Shown here: positions 1-5,952 of the stretch, in pieces
Position numbering within the stretch: the first letter of the stretch is position 1
Layout: every line of letters begins with the position of its first letter
Origin: an uncultured Rhodanobacteraceae bacterium
GTDB lineage: Bacteria; Pseudomonadota; Gammaproteobacteria; Xanthomonadales; Rhodanobacteraceae
Assembly: GCA_937902695.1 (NCBI GenBank)
Contig: CALFNI010000118.1
Span: forward strand, 1-6,626
Reading direction: 5' to 3'
DNA: 6,626 nucleotides
The notes under the pieces: generated by a model
Told to the model about the DNA's origin: nothing
The model's input: only the letters and a program-made list of their open reading frames with translations
The model's database searches: none
Translations under genes and position numbers: made by a program

Positions 1-609
1 CTTGATCAGCGTCGCGTCGCCGTTGCCCCAGCCGGGATCGTTGACCAGCACGATCACGGTCTTGCCCTTGACGTCGAGCCCGGCGGAGTCGTTCCAGTTC
101 TGCTCGGGTGCGCCGACGCCGTCGACCGCGCCCCCGCTCGGCGCGCCTTCGATCGAAACGTCGCGGCTCGCGTCGAGCGTGTTGACGATCATGTCGGTTC
201 GATACGCGAAGCGTTCGTCGCCGTTCGCCGTCGCGACATCGAGCGTGACGCGTTCGGGGTCCTGCAGCGTCGTCTCGATCATCGGTACCGTCTGGAACCA
301 GCTGCCGCCGTTGCCGGGCTTCAGGCCCGCCTGCTCGAACTGATCCTTGATCCAGGCCGTCGTCATGCGCTCGCCGATCGTGCCGGGCTTGCGGCCTTCG
401 AAGGCGTCGCCGGAGATCTTCTTGACGCGCGCGGCGAAATCCTCGGCCGTGATGTCGGGCGAGGATTTTCCTTCCACGCTCGGCACGGTGGGCGCCGGCT
501 TCGGCGGCGCGGGGGGTTGCGTCGACGTTTGCGCGGGCGGCGCGGGTTCCTGCTTGCCGCAGGCGGCGAGGGTCAGGGCGAGTGCGGCGAGCAGCGCGAG
601 ATGGCGCAT
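1..609 (-). CDS. Peptidase M28 family lipoprotein, N-terminal part (runs off left edge)
   Basis: Reading leftward from the ATG at 609-607 gives 203 residues with no stop before the window edge. Residues 1-17 are a lipoprotein leader: a short basic start (MRH), a leucine/alanine-rich core and a lipobox L-A-A-C ending at Cys17, so the mature protein should be lipid-anchored. Residues 20-43 are a proline-rich linker. From about 50 the sequence matches the usual beginning of M28 zinc aminopeptidase-like proteins: 'AFEGRKPGT.GE' (69-80), a helix with 'TTAWIKDQFEQAGLKPGNGG', then 'SWFQTVP'. Around 177-196, 'DVKGKTVIVLVNDPGW' resembles the start of the protease-associated (PA) insert of this family. 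The zinc ligands and catalytic glutamate lie further on and are not in the window, so activity cannot be judged. The ribosome binding site is weak (GGAA, 7 bases before the ATG). Family is fairly sure; substrate is unknown. Confidence 0.82.
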   Translation of the reverse strand, partial: MRHLALLAALALTLAACGKQEPAPPAQTSTQPPAPPKPAPTVPSVEGKSSPDITAEDFAARVKKISGDAFEGRKPGTIGERMTTAWIKDQFEQAGLKPGNGGSWFQTVPMIETTLQDPERVTLDVATANGDERFAYRTDMIVNTLDASRDVSIEGAPSGGAVDGVGAPEQNWNDSAGLDVKGKTVIVLVNDPGWGNGDATLIK

Positions 610-702
610 TCGGCAATTCCGGGGATCGTTCTCGAAGGGAGACGATTCTGTCGTGCGCGAGTTCGCAGCGCCATTAGCGTGAAGTTAAGTGGGGGGCTTT
701 TC

Positions 703-803
703 CCCTCTCCCGCTTGCGGGAGAGGGTAGGGTGAGGGCAGGCGCGGTGCAGCGGTTCGACAAGATTGCCCTCACCCCAGCCCTCTCCCGCAAGCGGGAGA
801 GGG
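703..803. repeat. REP-like element: two palindromes in inverted orientation
   Basis: The left palindrome has 11-base arms CCCTCTCCCGC (703-713) and GCGGGAGAGGG (716-726) around TT. The right palindrome has the same arms (780-790 and 793-803) around AA. The two units are also inverted copies of each other: 703-739, ending in GGGTGAGGGCA, pairs with 766-803, starting TGCCCTCACCCC, with one base of length difference, around a 26-base centre (740-765). The whole can fold as one long hairpin or as two small ones. This is the build of a BIME-like pair of REP sequences. I infer a dispersed extragenic repeat, supported by a further copy at 4411-4435. It may stabilise or end the leftward transcript of the VNG-repeat gene. 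No transposase or RAYT gene is present here. Confidence 0.85.
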
Positions 804-864
804 GGAACGGCACGCGGTGCGGGAGATGAGGAACGGCACGCGGTGCGGGAGGGGGAACGGCGCG
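804..864. repeat. Degenerate 26-base tandem repeat next to the REP-like element
   Basis: The 22-base block at 804-825 (GGAACGGCACGCGGTGCGGGAG) recurs at 830-851, giving a 26-base period, and a partial third start, GGAACGGCGCG, follows at 854-864. Read on the minus strand each unit begins CCGTTCC(C/T)C and leads into a TCCCGC or CTCCCGC segment. That is the same series of bases that opens the neighbouring palindrome at its right edge (803-810 and inward). The array therefore looks like repeated partial copies of one end of the element. Confidence 0.7.
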
Positions 865-886
865 AGAACCGAACGGAGAAGCTCGA

Positions 887-1543
887 TTACGGGTGATCGC
901 CCGAAAACCTGTTCGCCGTCGCGCCGGTGATCGTGCCGACCTTCGCCGTATCGCTCACGTAAAGATCTACGTCGCGCCGGAAATCGAGCGTGCCGTCGAC
1001 CACCGCGTGCGGCCCGATCACGATCCGCGGGTTCTTGTTCTTGCCCCACGAGAACCCGTGCGGCTTCTCGACGAGCAAGCCGCCTTCGACGCGCGAGTTC
1101 GCGCCGATCTCGACATCGCCGCTCACCGTCTCGATGCCGCCGCCGACGTGCGCCCCGTCGAGCGTGATGCGCCCGTTGACGTTGGACGCCTTGCCGGCGA
1201 CGTCGGCGCCATGCGCGAGCTGGATGTGGCCGTTGACCGCCTCGACCGTGCGCGCGACGCGCGCGCCCTGGCCGAGCTCGATGCCGCCATTGACCGTCTC
1301 GACGGACTCGACCGCGACGTTGTCGCCGAGCTCGATGCCGCCGTTGACGGTCGAGACCTTGTCCGCGGTCGCGCCGGTCTCGACGCGGATGCTGCCGTTG
1401 ACGGTCGAGAGCTCGCCGGCCTGCTGGCCGTTCTCGATGTGGATCGAGCCGTTGACCTTGTCGACGTCGATGCCGCGCGCGAAGGCAGCGGAGGCGAGGG
1501 CGAGCGAGAGGGCGGCGGCGAGGGTGGGAATGGCTCGTTTCAT
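887..1543 (-). CDS. Exported VNG-repeat protein, predicted beta-helix (hypothetical)
   Basis: A 218-residue protein. The start chosen is the ATG at 1543-1541, with GGAG 6 bases upstream and a good Sec leader (MKRA, hydrophobic core, A20-F21-A22 cleavage site). The open frame continues 34 residues upstream, but that part is arginine-rich and would bury the leader. Residues 30-142 contain seven repeats, marked by Val-Asn-Gly at 30, 48, 66, 84, 103 and 122 and Val-Ser-Gly at 140: spacing 18, 18, 18, 19, 19, 18. Each unit alternates short hydrophobic strands with turns, e.g. 'VNGGIELG'. That is typical of a single-strand solenoid with three strands per turn, as in DUF4097-like or bactofilin-like proteins. 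Residues 157-218 are a non-repeat tail with 'FSWGK' and 'RIVIGPHAVVDGTL'. There are no membrane segments after the leader and no catalytic motif. It is periplasmic or surface-exposed by inference; function unknown. Similar proteins seem common in Xanthomonadaceae. Confidence 0.85.
   Translation of the reverse strand: MKRAIPTLAAALSLALASAAFARGIDVDKVNGSIHIENGQQAGELSTVNGSIRVETGATADKVSTVNGGIELGDNVAVESVETVNGGIELGQGARVARTVEAVNGHIQLAHGADVAGKASNVNGRITLDGAHVGGGIETVSGDVEIGANSRVEGGLLVEKPHGFSWGKNKNPRIVIGPHAVVDGTLDFRRDVDLYVSDTAKVGTITGATANRFSGDHP
1118..1456 (-). repeat. In-gene repeat of about 54 bases encoding 18-residue VNG units
   Basis: Within the VNG-repeat gene, the codons for Val-Asn-Gly recur every 54 or 57 bases. 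On the plus strand they appear as repeated 'GCCGTTGAC' or 'CCATTGAC' blocks. Coordinates run from the first VNG (residue 30) to the VSG of the seventh unit (residues 140-142). The middle units (66-90) are nearly the same in protein ('STVNGGIELG' and 'ETVNGGIELG'), suggesting fairly recent duplication. Outer units have drifted. Confidence 0.8.
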
Positions 1544-1704
1544 GGTCGGCTCCGGGTAGCGCAACGGGTTCGATCGGATGGACGGGATTCGGGCTCGTCG
1601 ATGCCGCCGCCGGCGAAACGGTTTATTCGCGTCCGCGGTCCGCAATAGCCCGGCCGCGGGCGCTCCGCTAGCATGGCGGCAGAAGAATCCCTCCGGAACC
1701 CTGA
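1544..1704. promoter_or_regulatory. Divergent intergenic region, probable promoters both ways
   Basis: These 161 bases separate two genes transcribed away from each other, so promoters for both should lie here. Toward gpmI the best -10-like hexamer is TAGCAT at 1669-1674, about 30 bases before the ATG. The matching -35 position (1646-1651, TAGCCC) is poor. Toward the VNG-repeat gene only an A/T-rich patch near 1621-1627 (GTTTATT on the plus strand) stands out. The gpmI start at 1705 has GGAA six bases upstream. The promoter assignment is by position more than by sequence. Confidence 0.4.
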
Positions 1705-3246
1705 ATGGCGCACCTGATGGCGCGACCGCGTCCCGTCCTTCTCCTGATCCTCGATGGCTGGGGCCATCGCGAGGATTCGGCCCACAACGCCATCGCGAAG
1801 GCGAACGCGCCGAACTGGCGGCATCTGCTGGCGACGTATCCGCACACGCTCGTCGAGACGCACGGCGAATACGTCGGCCTTCCGGACGGCCAGATGGGCA
1901 ATTCCGAAGTGGGCCACATGAACATCGGCTCGGGCCGGATCGTCTACCAGGACCTGACCCGCATCGACGCCGCGATCAAGGACGGCTCGTTCTTCGAAAA
2001 CGCCGCGCTCGCCGGCGCCTGCGACGCGGCGAGGACGAACGGCGGCACGCTGCACATCATGGGCCTCGTGTCACCCGGCGGCGTGCACAGCCACGAGGAC
2101 CACATTTTCGCGATGCTCGACCTCGCCGCGCACCGCGGCGTCTCGCGCATCGCCGTGCATGCGTTCCTCGACGGCCGCGACACGCCGCCGCGGAGCGCGC
2201 GCCCGTCGCTGGAAAAGCTCGAGGTAAAATGCGCTGCGATCGCGGGCGCGCGGATCGCGAGCGTCAGCGGCCGCTACTTCGCGATGGATCGTGACAAGCG
2301 CTGGGATCGCGTCCGGCTCGCCTACGACGCGGTCGCCGATGCCGCATCGCCGCTGCATGCGAAAAGCGCGGTCGAAGCGCTCGACCTCGCCTACGCGCGC
2401 GACGAGAACGACGAGTTCGTCAAGCCCACCGTCGTCGGCAGCGGCGTTCCGGTGGCCGACGGCGACGCGATGGTCTTCATGAACTTCCGTGCCGATCGTG
2501 CGCGCGAGCTGTCGCACGCGTTCGTCGACGCGGACTTCACCGGCTTCGCGCGTCCGCGCAGGATCGCGTTGTCCGCGTTCGTCTCGCTGACGAGTTACGA
2601 GCAGGGCCTTGCCGTCACCGCGATCGCGTACCAGGCGCAGTCGATGCACAACTCGCTTGGCGAATATCTCGCAGCCCTCGGCCTGAAGCAGCTGCGCATC
2701 GCCGAGACCGAGAAATACGCGCACGTGACGTTCTTCTTCTCCGGCGGCCGCGAAGCGCCGTACGCCGGCGAGGAGCGCATCCTCGTGCCGAGCCCGCATG
2801 TCGCGACGTACGACCTCAAACCCGAAATGAGCTGCGCCGAGGTCACCGACAGGCTCGTCGAGGCGATTGCCGCGGACCGCTTCGACTTCATCGTCTGCAA
2901 TATCGCGAACGCCGACATGGTCGGCCACACCGGCATCGAGGCGGCGGCGATCAAGGCCGTCGAAGCGGTGGACGTTGCGCTCGGCCGTCTCGAGCGGGCC
3001 ATCGTGGCGGCCGGCGGCGAGATGCTGATCACGGCAGACCACGGCAACCTCGAGCAGATGCTCGACGCCAACGGCGTGCCGCATACGCAGCACACGGTCG
3101 GGCCGGTGCCGCTCGTCTACGTCGGCCGCAAGGCGACGCTGCAGCACGGATCGCTGCGCGATCTCGCGCCGACCGTGCTCGCGCTGATGGGCTTGCCGCA
3201 GCCGCCGGAGATGACCGGGCACAACCTGGCCGAGCTCGCGGTTTGA
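1705..3246 (+). CDS. gpmI: 2,3-bisphosphoglycerate-independent phosphoglycerate mutase
   Basis: GpmI interconverts 3-phosphoglycerate and 2-phosphoglycerate in glycolysis and gluconeogenesis in the cytoplasm, using two Mn(II) ions and a phosphoserine intermediate. The protein is 513 residues, the normal family length, and complete. The alkaline-phosphatase-like core is intact: metal ligand Asp17 in 'LILDGWG'; nucleophile Ser67 in 'GQMGNSEVGHMNIGSGR'; the phosphotransferase insert with 'VHSHEDH' (127-133), 'FLDGRDTPP' (154-162), 'GRYFAMDRDKRWDR' (189-202) and 'NFRADR' (260-265); Lys337 in 'EKYAHVTFF'; and the C-terminal ligands Asp404 and His408 ('NADMVGHTG'), Asp445-His446 ('TADHGN') and His463 ('HTQHT'). 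The ATG at 1705 has GGAA six bases upstream. A second in-frame ATG at 1717 lacks a binding site and would still leave Asp17, so it cannot be fully excluded. The stop overlaps the start of envC, so the two are co-transcribed. Confidence 0.97.
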   Translation: MAHLMARPRPVLLLILDGWGHREDSAHNAIAKANAPNWRHLLATYPHTLVETHGEYVGLPDGQMGNSEVGHMNIGSGRIVYQDLTRIDAAIKDGSFFENAALAGACDAARTNGGTLHIMGLVSPGGVHSHEDHIFAMLDLAAHRGVSRIAVHAFLDGRDTPPRSARPSLEKLEVKCAAIAGARIASVSGRYFAMDRDKRWDRVRLAYDAVADAASPLHAKSAVEALDLAYARDENDEFVKPTVVGSGVPVADGDAMVFMNFRADRARELSHAFVDADFTGFARPRRIALSAFVSLTSYEQGLAVTAIAYQAQSMHNSLGEYLAALGLKQLRIAETEKYAHVTFFFSGGREAPYAGEERILVPSPHVATYDLKPEMSCAEVTDRLVEAIAADRFDFIVCNIANADMVGHTGIEAAAIKAVEAVDVALGRLERAIVAAGGEMLITADHGNLEQMLDANGVPHTQHTVGPVPLVYVGRKATLQHGSLRDLAPTVLALMGLPQPPEMTGHNLAELAV

Positions 3247-4406
3247 TCGTTCGCGTCGCGCTCTCGATCGTGCTCGCGCTAGGCGCGGCGGTTGTCCATG
3301 CCGGGCCCGATGCGGCCGATCCGAAGACGGCCGCGCAGGAACGCGAAGCGCGCCAGAAGCTGGATGCCGTGCGCGCCGAGATCAAGGCGCTCGCTCAGCA
3401 GCAGCGCGAAACCGAGGGCGAGCGCGGCGATGCCGTCAAGGCGCTGCGCACGAAGGAAACCGAAGTCGCCGCCGTCGCGAAGGATGTGCACGCGCTCGAC
3501 GACAAGCTCGCCGCGCAGCAGGCCGACCTCGACAGGCTCGATGCCGAGCGCGCGAAACTCGAGACGGCACTGAAATCGCAGCGCGCCGCGCTCGCGGCGC
3601 TGTTGCGCTCGGCCTATGCGCTCGGCCGCAACGAAGAGCTGAAGCTCCTGCTGCAGCAGAACGACGTCGCCGCGATCGCGCGCGTGCTCGCGTACAACCG
3701 CTATTTCCAGCGCGCGCGCGTCGGACGCATCGATCGGCTGAGCCGCGATCTCGAAGATCTCGCCCGGGTGCAGGATTCGATCCGCAGCAAGACGGCCGAG
3801 CTCGAAGCGACGCGCGGCGCGCGTGCGGCCGAGGTCGAGAAGCTCGAAACGGAACGCGGCGAGCGCGAGAAGCTCGTCGACGAGCTCGACGCGAAGCTCA
3901 AGGAACAGGGCGCGCACGCCGCCGCGCTCGGCAAGGACGAGAAGGCGCTCGCCGCGCTGCTCGAGAAGCTCCGCGACGTGTTCGCCGACATTCCCCAGCA
4001 GCTCTCGGGTGCCGAGCCGTTCGCCTCGCAGCGCGGCCGTCTCGCCTGGCCCGTGCAGGGCAAGGTGGTGCGCGGCTTCGGCGCCGCCGACGAATCCGGA
4101 CGCAAGTCGAGCGGCCTCCTGCTCGCCGCGAGGACCGGCACGGCCGTGCACGCGGTCTCGCATGGCCGCGTCGTGTTCGCGGACTGGCTGCGCGGCTACG
4201 GCCTCATGATCATCGTCGACCACGGCGACGGCTACCTCAGCCTTTACGGCTGCAACGAAACGCTCCTGAAGGATGTCGGCGACTGGGTTAACGCCGGCGA
4301 GACCCTCGCGACGAGCGGCGCAAGCGGCGGCCAGAAAACGCCCGGGCTCTACTTCGAGGTCCGCGCCAAGGGGCAGCCGGTCGATCCGAAGGCGTGGCTC
4401 CGGTGA
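3243..4406 (+). CDS. envC: Murein hydrolase activator EnvC (coiled coil plus degenerate LytM domain)
   Basis: EnvC-type proteins sit in the periplasm at the division site and switch on cell-wall amidases (AmiA/AmiB in E. coli). This one has 387 residues. Residues 1-20 are a Sec leader (cleavage after V-H-A). About 28-250 is Glu/Lys/Arg/Ala-rich coiled coil, broken near 120-155 ('LRSAYALGRNEELKLLLQQ'). About 266-387 is a LytM/M23 fold ('GKVVRGFG', 'GYGLMIIVDHGDGYLSLYG', 'GGQKTPGLYFEVR', 'PVDPKAWL'). Every M23 zinc or catalytic position seems replaced: Ser289 and Leu293 for the first His and Asp, Cys337 for the His after 'LYG', and Gly368/Tyr370 for the last His-x-His. This is the EnvC pattern, so it should activate, not cut. 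The start is TTG at 3243, inside a TTGA overlap with the gpmI stop. The next candidate, GTG at codon 10, would destroy the leader. Translation probably depends on coupling. Confidence 0.93.
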   Translation: MIVRVALSIVLALGAAVVHAGPDAADPKTAAQEREARQKLDAVRAEIKALAQQQRETEGERGDAVKALRTKETEVAAVAKDVHALDDKLAAQQADLDRLDAERAKLETALKSQRAALAALLRSAYALGRNEELKLLLQQNDVAAIARVLAYNRYFQRARVGRIDRLSRDLEDLARVQDSIRSKTAELEATRGARAAEVEKLETERGEREKLVDELDAKLKEQGAHAAALGKDEKALAALLEKLRDVFADIPQQLSGAEPFASQRGRLAWPVQGKVVRGFGAADESGRKSSGLLLAARTGTAVHAVSHGRVVFADWLRGYGLMIIVDHGDGYLSLYGCNETLLKDVGDWVNAGETLATSGASGGQKTPGLYFEVRAKGQPVDPKAWLR

Positions 4407-4410
4407 CTTT

Positions 4411-4435
4411 CCCCTCTCCCCAAGCGGGAGAGGGG
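4411..4435. repeat. Short single copy of the REP-like palindrome
   Basis: Ten-base arms CCCCTCTCCC (4411-4420) and GGGAGAGGGG (4426-4435) flank a CAAGC loop. It begins four bases after the envC stop. Compared with the copy at 780-803 it lacks one G at the loop, but the flanks match those of the long element: CTTT(T)CCCC on the left and GGGGGAA(T/C)GG on the right. It could block or stabilise the 3' end of the gpmI-envC message. The absence of a T-run on either side argues against a standard intrinsic terminator. Confidence 0.8.
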
Positions 4436-4546
4436 GAATGGAAGTTCGCGGCGCGTCAACCTGGCACACCGCTCACGCTTTTTGAACCTCGTCGCGTCCA
4501 TCCTGTCGATGAAGAGAGTGTCGCCGCTCCCGCGTGCGGACCCGGC

Positions 4547-4552
4547 TACACT
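4547..4552 (+). promoter_or_regulatory. Possible -10 box upstream of ctpA
   Basis: TACACT, preceded by GGC, lies 33 bases before the ctpA ATG and agrees with TATAAT at four of six positions. No -35 box is convincing at 16-18 bases upstream. The nearest alternative, TTGAAC at 4482-4487, is too far away to pair with it. If real, ctpA-lepB would have its own promoter downstream of the palindrome. Confidence 0.3.
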
Positions 4553-4573
4553 CGCAAACGCAAGCACGCCTCC

Positions 4574-4577
4574 GAGG
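4574..4577 (+). promoter_or_regulatory. Ribosome binding site that fixes the ctpA start
   Basis: GAGG lies 8 bases before the ATG at 4586. The same frame is open back to 4394 through the palindrome, but that upstream part has no binding site of this quality and would place 64 residues before the leader peptide. This site therefore decides in favour of the 4586 start. Confidence 0.75.
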
Positions 4578-4585
4578 TCCCTCCG

Positions 4586-5947
4586 ATGTCTTCGCGCCTC
4601 CTTCCGCTTCTCCTCGTCGTCTTCTGCGCGCCGGCGCTCGCCGATCCGCCCGAGATTCCGATTCCGCCGATCGATGCCGCCGCCGCGACGACGCACCACG
4701 CGGCGAAGAAGCCGGGCCCGGGCAAGGATTCGGTGGATATCCAGGACATCCGCTCGTTCACGGCCGTCTACAGCCTCGTCAAGCAGGCGTACGTCGAGAA
4801 CGTCGACGATCACCAGCTGATGCAGGCGGCGATCCGCGGCCTGCTCGCCGGCCTCGATCCGCACAGCGAATATCTCGACCGCAAGCAGATCGACGATCTC
4901 ACCGAGGACACCACCGGCAGCTACAACGGCCTCGGCATCGAAGTCGTGCAGGTCGAAGGCACGTTGAAGGTCATCGCGCCGATCGACGATTCGCCGGCCG
5001 AGCGCGCCGGCATCAAGGCCGGCGACACGATCGTACGCATCGACGGCAAGGCCGTGCAGTCGGACGATCTCGACGGCGCGGTCGGGCGCCTGCGCGGCAA
5101 GGTCGGCTCGGAGATCACGCTCGCTGTCGTGCACGAGGGCTCGATCGATCCGGTCGACGTGAAGCTGAAGCGCGAGGTGATCCGCGTCGCGAGCGTGCGC
5201 GGGCGCATGCTCGAGCCCGGCTACGCGTACGTGCGCCTTTCGCAGTTCCAGGCCGATACCGGCGCGCAGCTGCACAAGCGCATCGACAAGCTGCAGAAGG
5301 ACAACAAGGCGCCGCTGCAGGGCATGGTGCTCGACCTGCGCAGCAATCCGGGCGGATTGCTGACGTCGGCGGTCGAGGTCAGCGACATCTTCCTCGACGA
5401 CGGCATCATCGTGACCACGAAGGGCCGCCTCAAGGAAGCCGACCTCAGCTTCCACGCGGCGCCCGGCGATGCGCTCGGCGGCGCGCCGCTCGTCGTGCTG
5501 GTCGACAACGGCACCGCCTCGGCGGCCGAGATCGTCGCCGGTGCGCTCAAGGACAACCACCGCGCGCTGCTGATGGGCCGGCGCACGTTCGGCAAGGGCT
5601 CGGTGCAGACCGTGCTGCCGCTCGACGCCGATCACGCCGTCAAGCTCACCACCGCGCGCTACTACACGCCGAGCGGCGCATCGATCCAGGCCGCCGGCAT
5701 CCAGCCCGACATCGTGCTGCAGGATCTCGCGCTCAGCGCGCGCGACGCGTCGCCGTCGGCGATCCTCGGCGAGCGCGATCTGCGCAATCACCTTAAAGGC
5801 GCCGAGGAAACCGAGACGCCGTCGCCGGCGCACACGATCGATCGCGACGTCGAGCAGGATTACGCGCTCAACGAGGCATTGAACGCGCTGAAGGCGCTGA
5901 CGCTGCGCAAGAGCGCGGCGCCGGCAAGCGATCCGAAGAAGGGCTGA
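4586..5947 (+). CDS. ctpA: Carboxy-terminal processing protease, S41 family, PDZ domain
   Basis: CtpA-type enzymes are periplasmic serine proteases that trim or degrade proteins from the C-terminus; in Pseudomonas aeruginosa CtpA degrades cell-wall hydrolases. The protein has 453 residues, normal for the family. Residues 1-19 are a Sec leader ending A-L-A. About 50-100 is the N-terminal helical part ('LAGLDPHSEYLD'). About 108-195 is a PDZ domain with carboxylate-binding loop 'GLGI' (115-118) and 'SPAERAGIKAGDTIVRIDG'. The protease core then follows, with 'LDLRSNPGGLL' (249-259), nucleophile Ser312 in 'DNGTASAAEI', Lys337 in 'RTFGKGSVQ' and Gln341. The Ser-Lys spacing of 25 and Gln at Lys+4 match the known Ser/Lys/Gln sites of Prc and CtpB, so it should be active. 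Cys14 is not in a lipobox (Phe precedes it). The signal peptidase gene starts 5 bases after the stop. Confidence 0.95.
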   Translation: MSSRLLPLLLVVFCAPALADPPEIPIPPIDAAAATTHHAAKKPGPGKDSVDIQDIRSFTAVYSLVKQAYVENVDDHQLMQAAIRGLLAGLDPHSEYLDRKQIDDLTEDTTGSYNGLGIEVVQVEGTLKVIAPIDDSPAERAGIKAGDTIVRIDGKAVQSDDLDGAVGRLRGKVGSEITLAVVHEGSIDPVDVKLKREVIRVASVRGRMLEPGYAYVRLSQFQADTGAQLHKRIDKLQKDNKAPLQGMVLDLRSNPGGLLTSAVEVSDIFLDDGIIVTTKGRLKEADLSFHAAPGDALGGAPLVVLVDNGTASAAEIVAGALKDNHRALLMGRRTFGKGSVQTVLPLDADHAVKLTTARYYTPSGASIQAAGIQPDIVLQDLALSARDASPSAILGERDLRNHLKGAEETETPSPAHTIDRDVEQDYALNEALNALKALTLRKSAAPASDPKKG

Positions 5948-5952
5948 GCGCG

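Larger units (their letters stand above)
610..886. other. Intergenic region between two minus-strand genes
   Basis: This 277-base gap lies between the stop of the VNG-repeat gene and the start of the M28 lipoprotein gene; both are read leftward. Most of it is the paired palindrome (703-803) and the degenerate tandem array (804-864). The segment 610-695 should hold the promoter and leader of the lipoprotein gene, but I see no clear -35/-10 pair there. No run of T follows either hairpin in the leftward direction, so a classical intrinsic terminator is not evident. Confidence 0.6.

Noticed and set aside
610..695. Promoter for the M28 lipoprotein gene (TTAACT and TAATGG-like hexamers on the minus strand).
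   Set aside because: The hexamers are 6 bases apart, far from the 16-18 needed, and no better pair was found.
703..726. Intrinsic terminator at the palindromes.
   Set aside because: The stems are strong and GC-rich, but no T-run follows on either strand at 726, 803 or 4435.
2..729. Plus-strand small frames (2-343, 347-682, 517-729).
   Set aside because: They lie opposite the M28 lipoprotein frame, which has a lipobox and family motifs but no stop because it is cut by the window edge.
703..803. Reading the paired palindromes as a CRISPR array or as insertion-sequence ends.
   Set aside because: There are only two units, inverted and not direct, with no spacers of regular size and no transposase or Cas gene. 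The single extra copy at 4411 fits a dispersed extragenic repeat.
1544..1645. Upstream extension of the VNG-repeat protein by 34 residues.
   Set aside because: The extension is arginine-rich and non-conserved in appearance and would put the Sec leader inside the protein. The ATG at 1543 has GGAG at the right distance.
893..1648. Plus-strand frame of 251 codons opposite the VNG-repeat gene, with a repetitive Asp/Arg/Ala/Val composition.
   Set aside because: Its repetitiveness is only the antisense image of the 54-base coding repeats. The minus-strand frame has a leader, a binding site and a regular structural repeat.
4394..4585. Extension of CtpA by 64 residues starting within the end of envC.
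   Set aside because: It translates the palindrome and lacks a suitable binding site. The start at 4586 has both GAGG and a proper leader.
4349..5833. Very long minus-strand open frame (494 codons) opposite ctpA, with similar ones opposite envC (3279-4469) and gpmI (2071-3222).
   Set aside because: They are arginine/alanine/valine-rich mirror frames caused by high GC at third positions. They show no motifs, leader or binding sites, and lie over genes with complete catalytic signatures.
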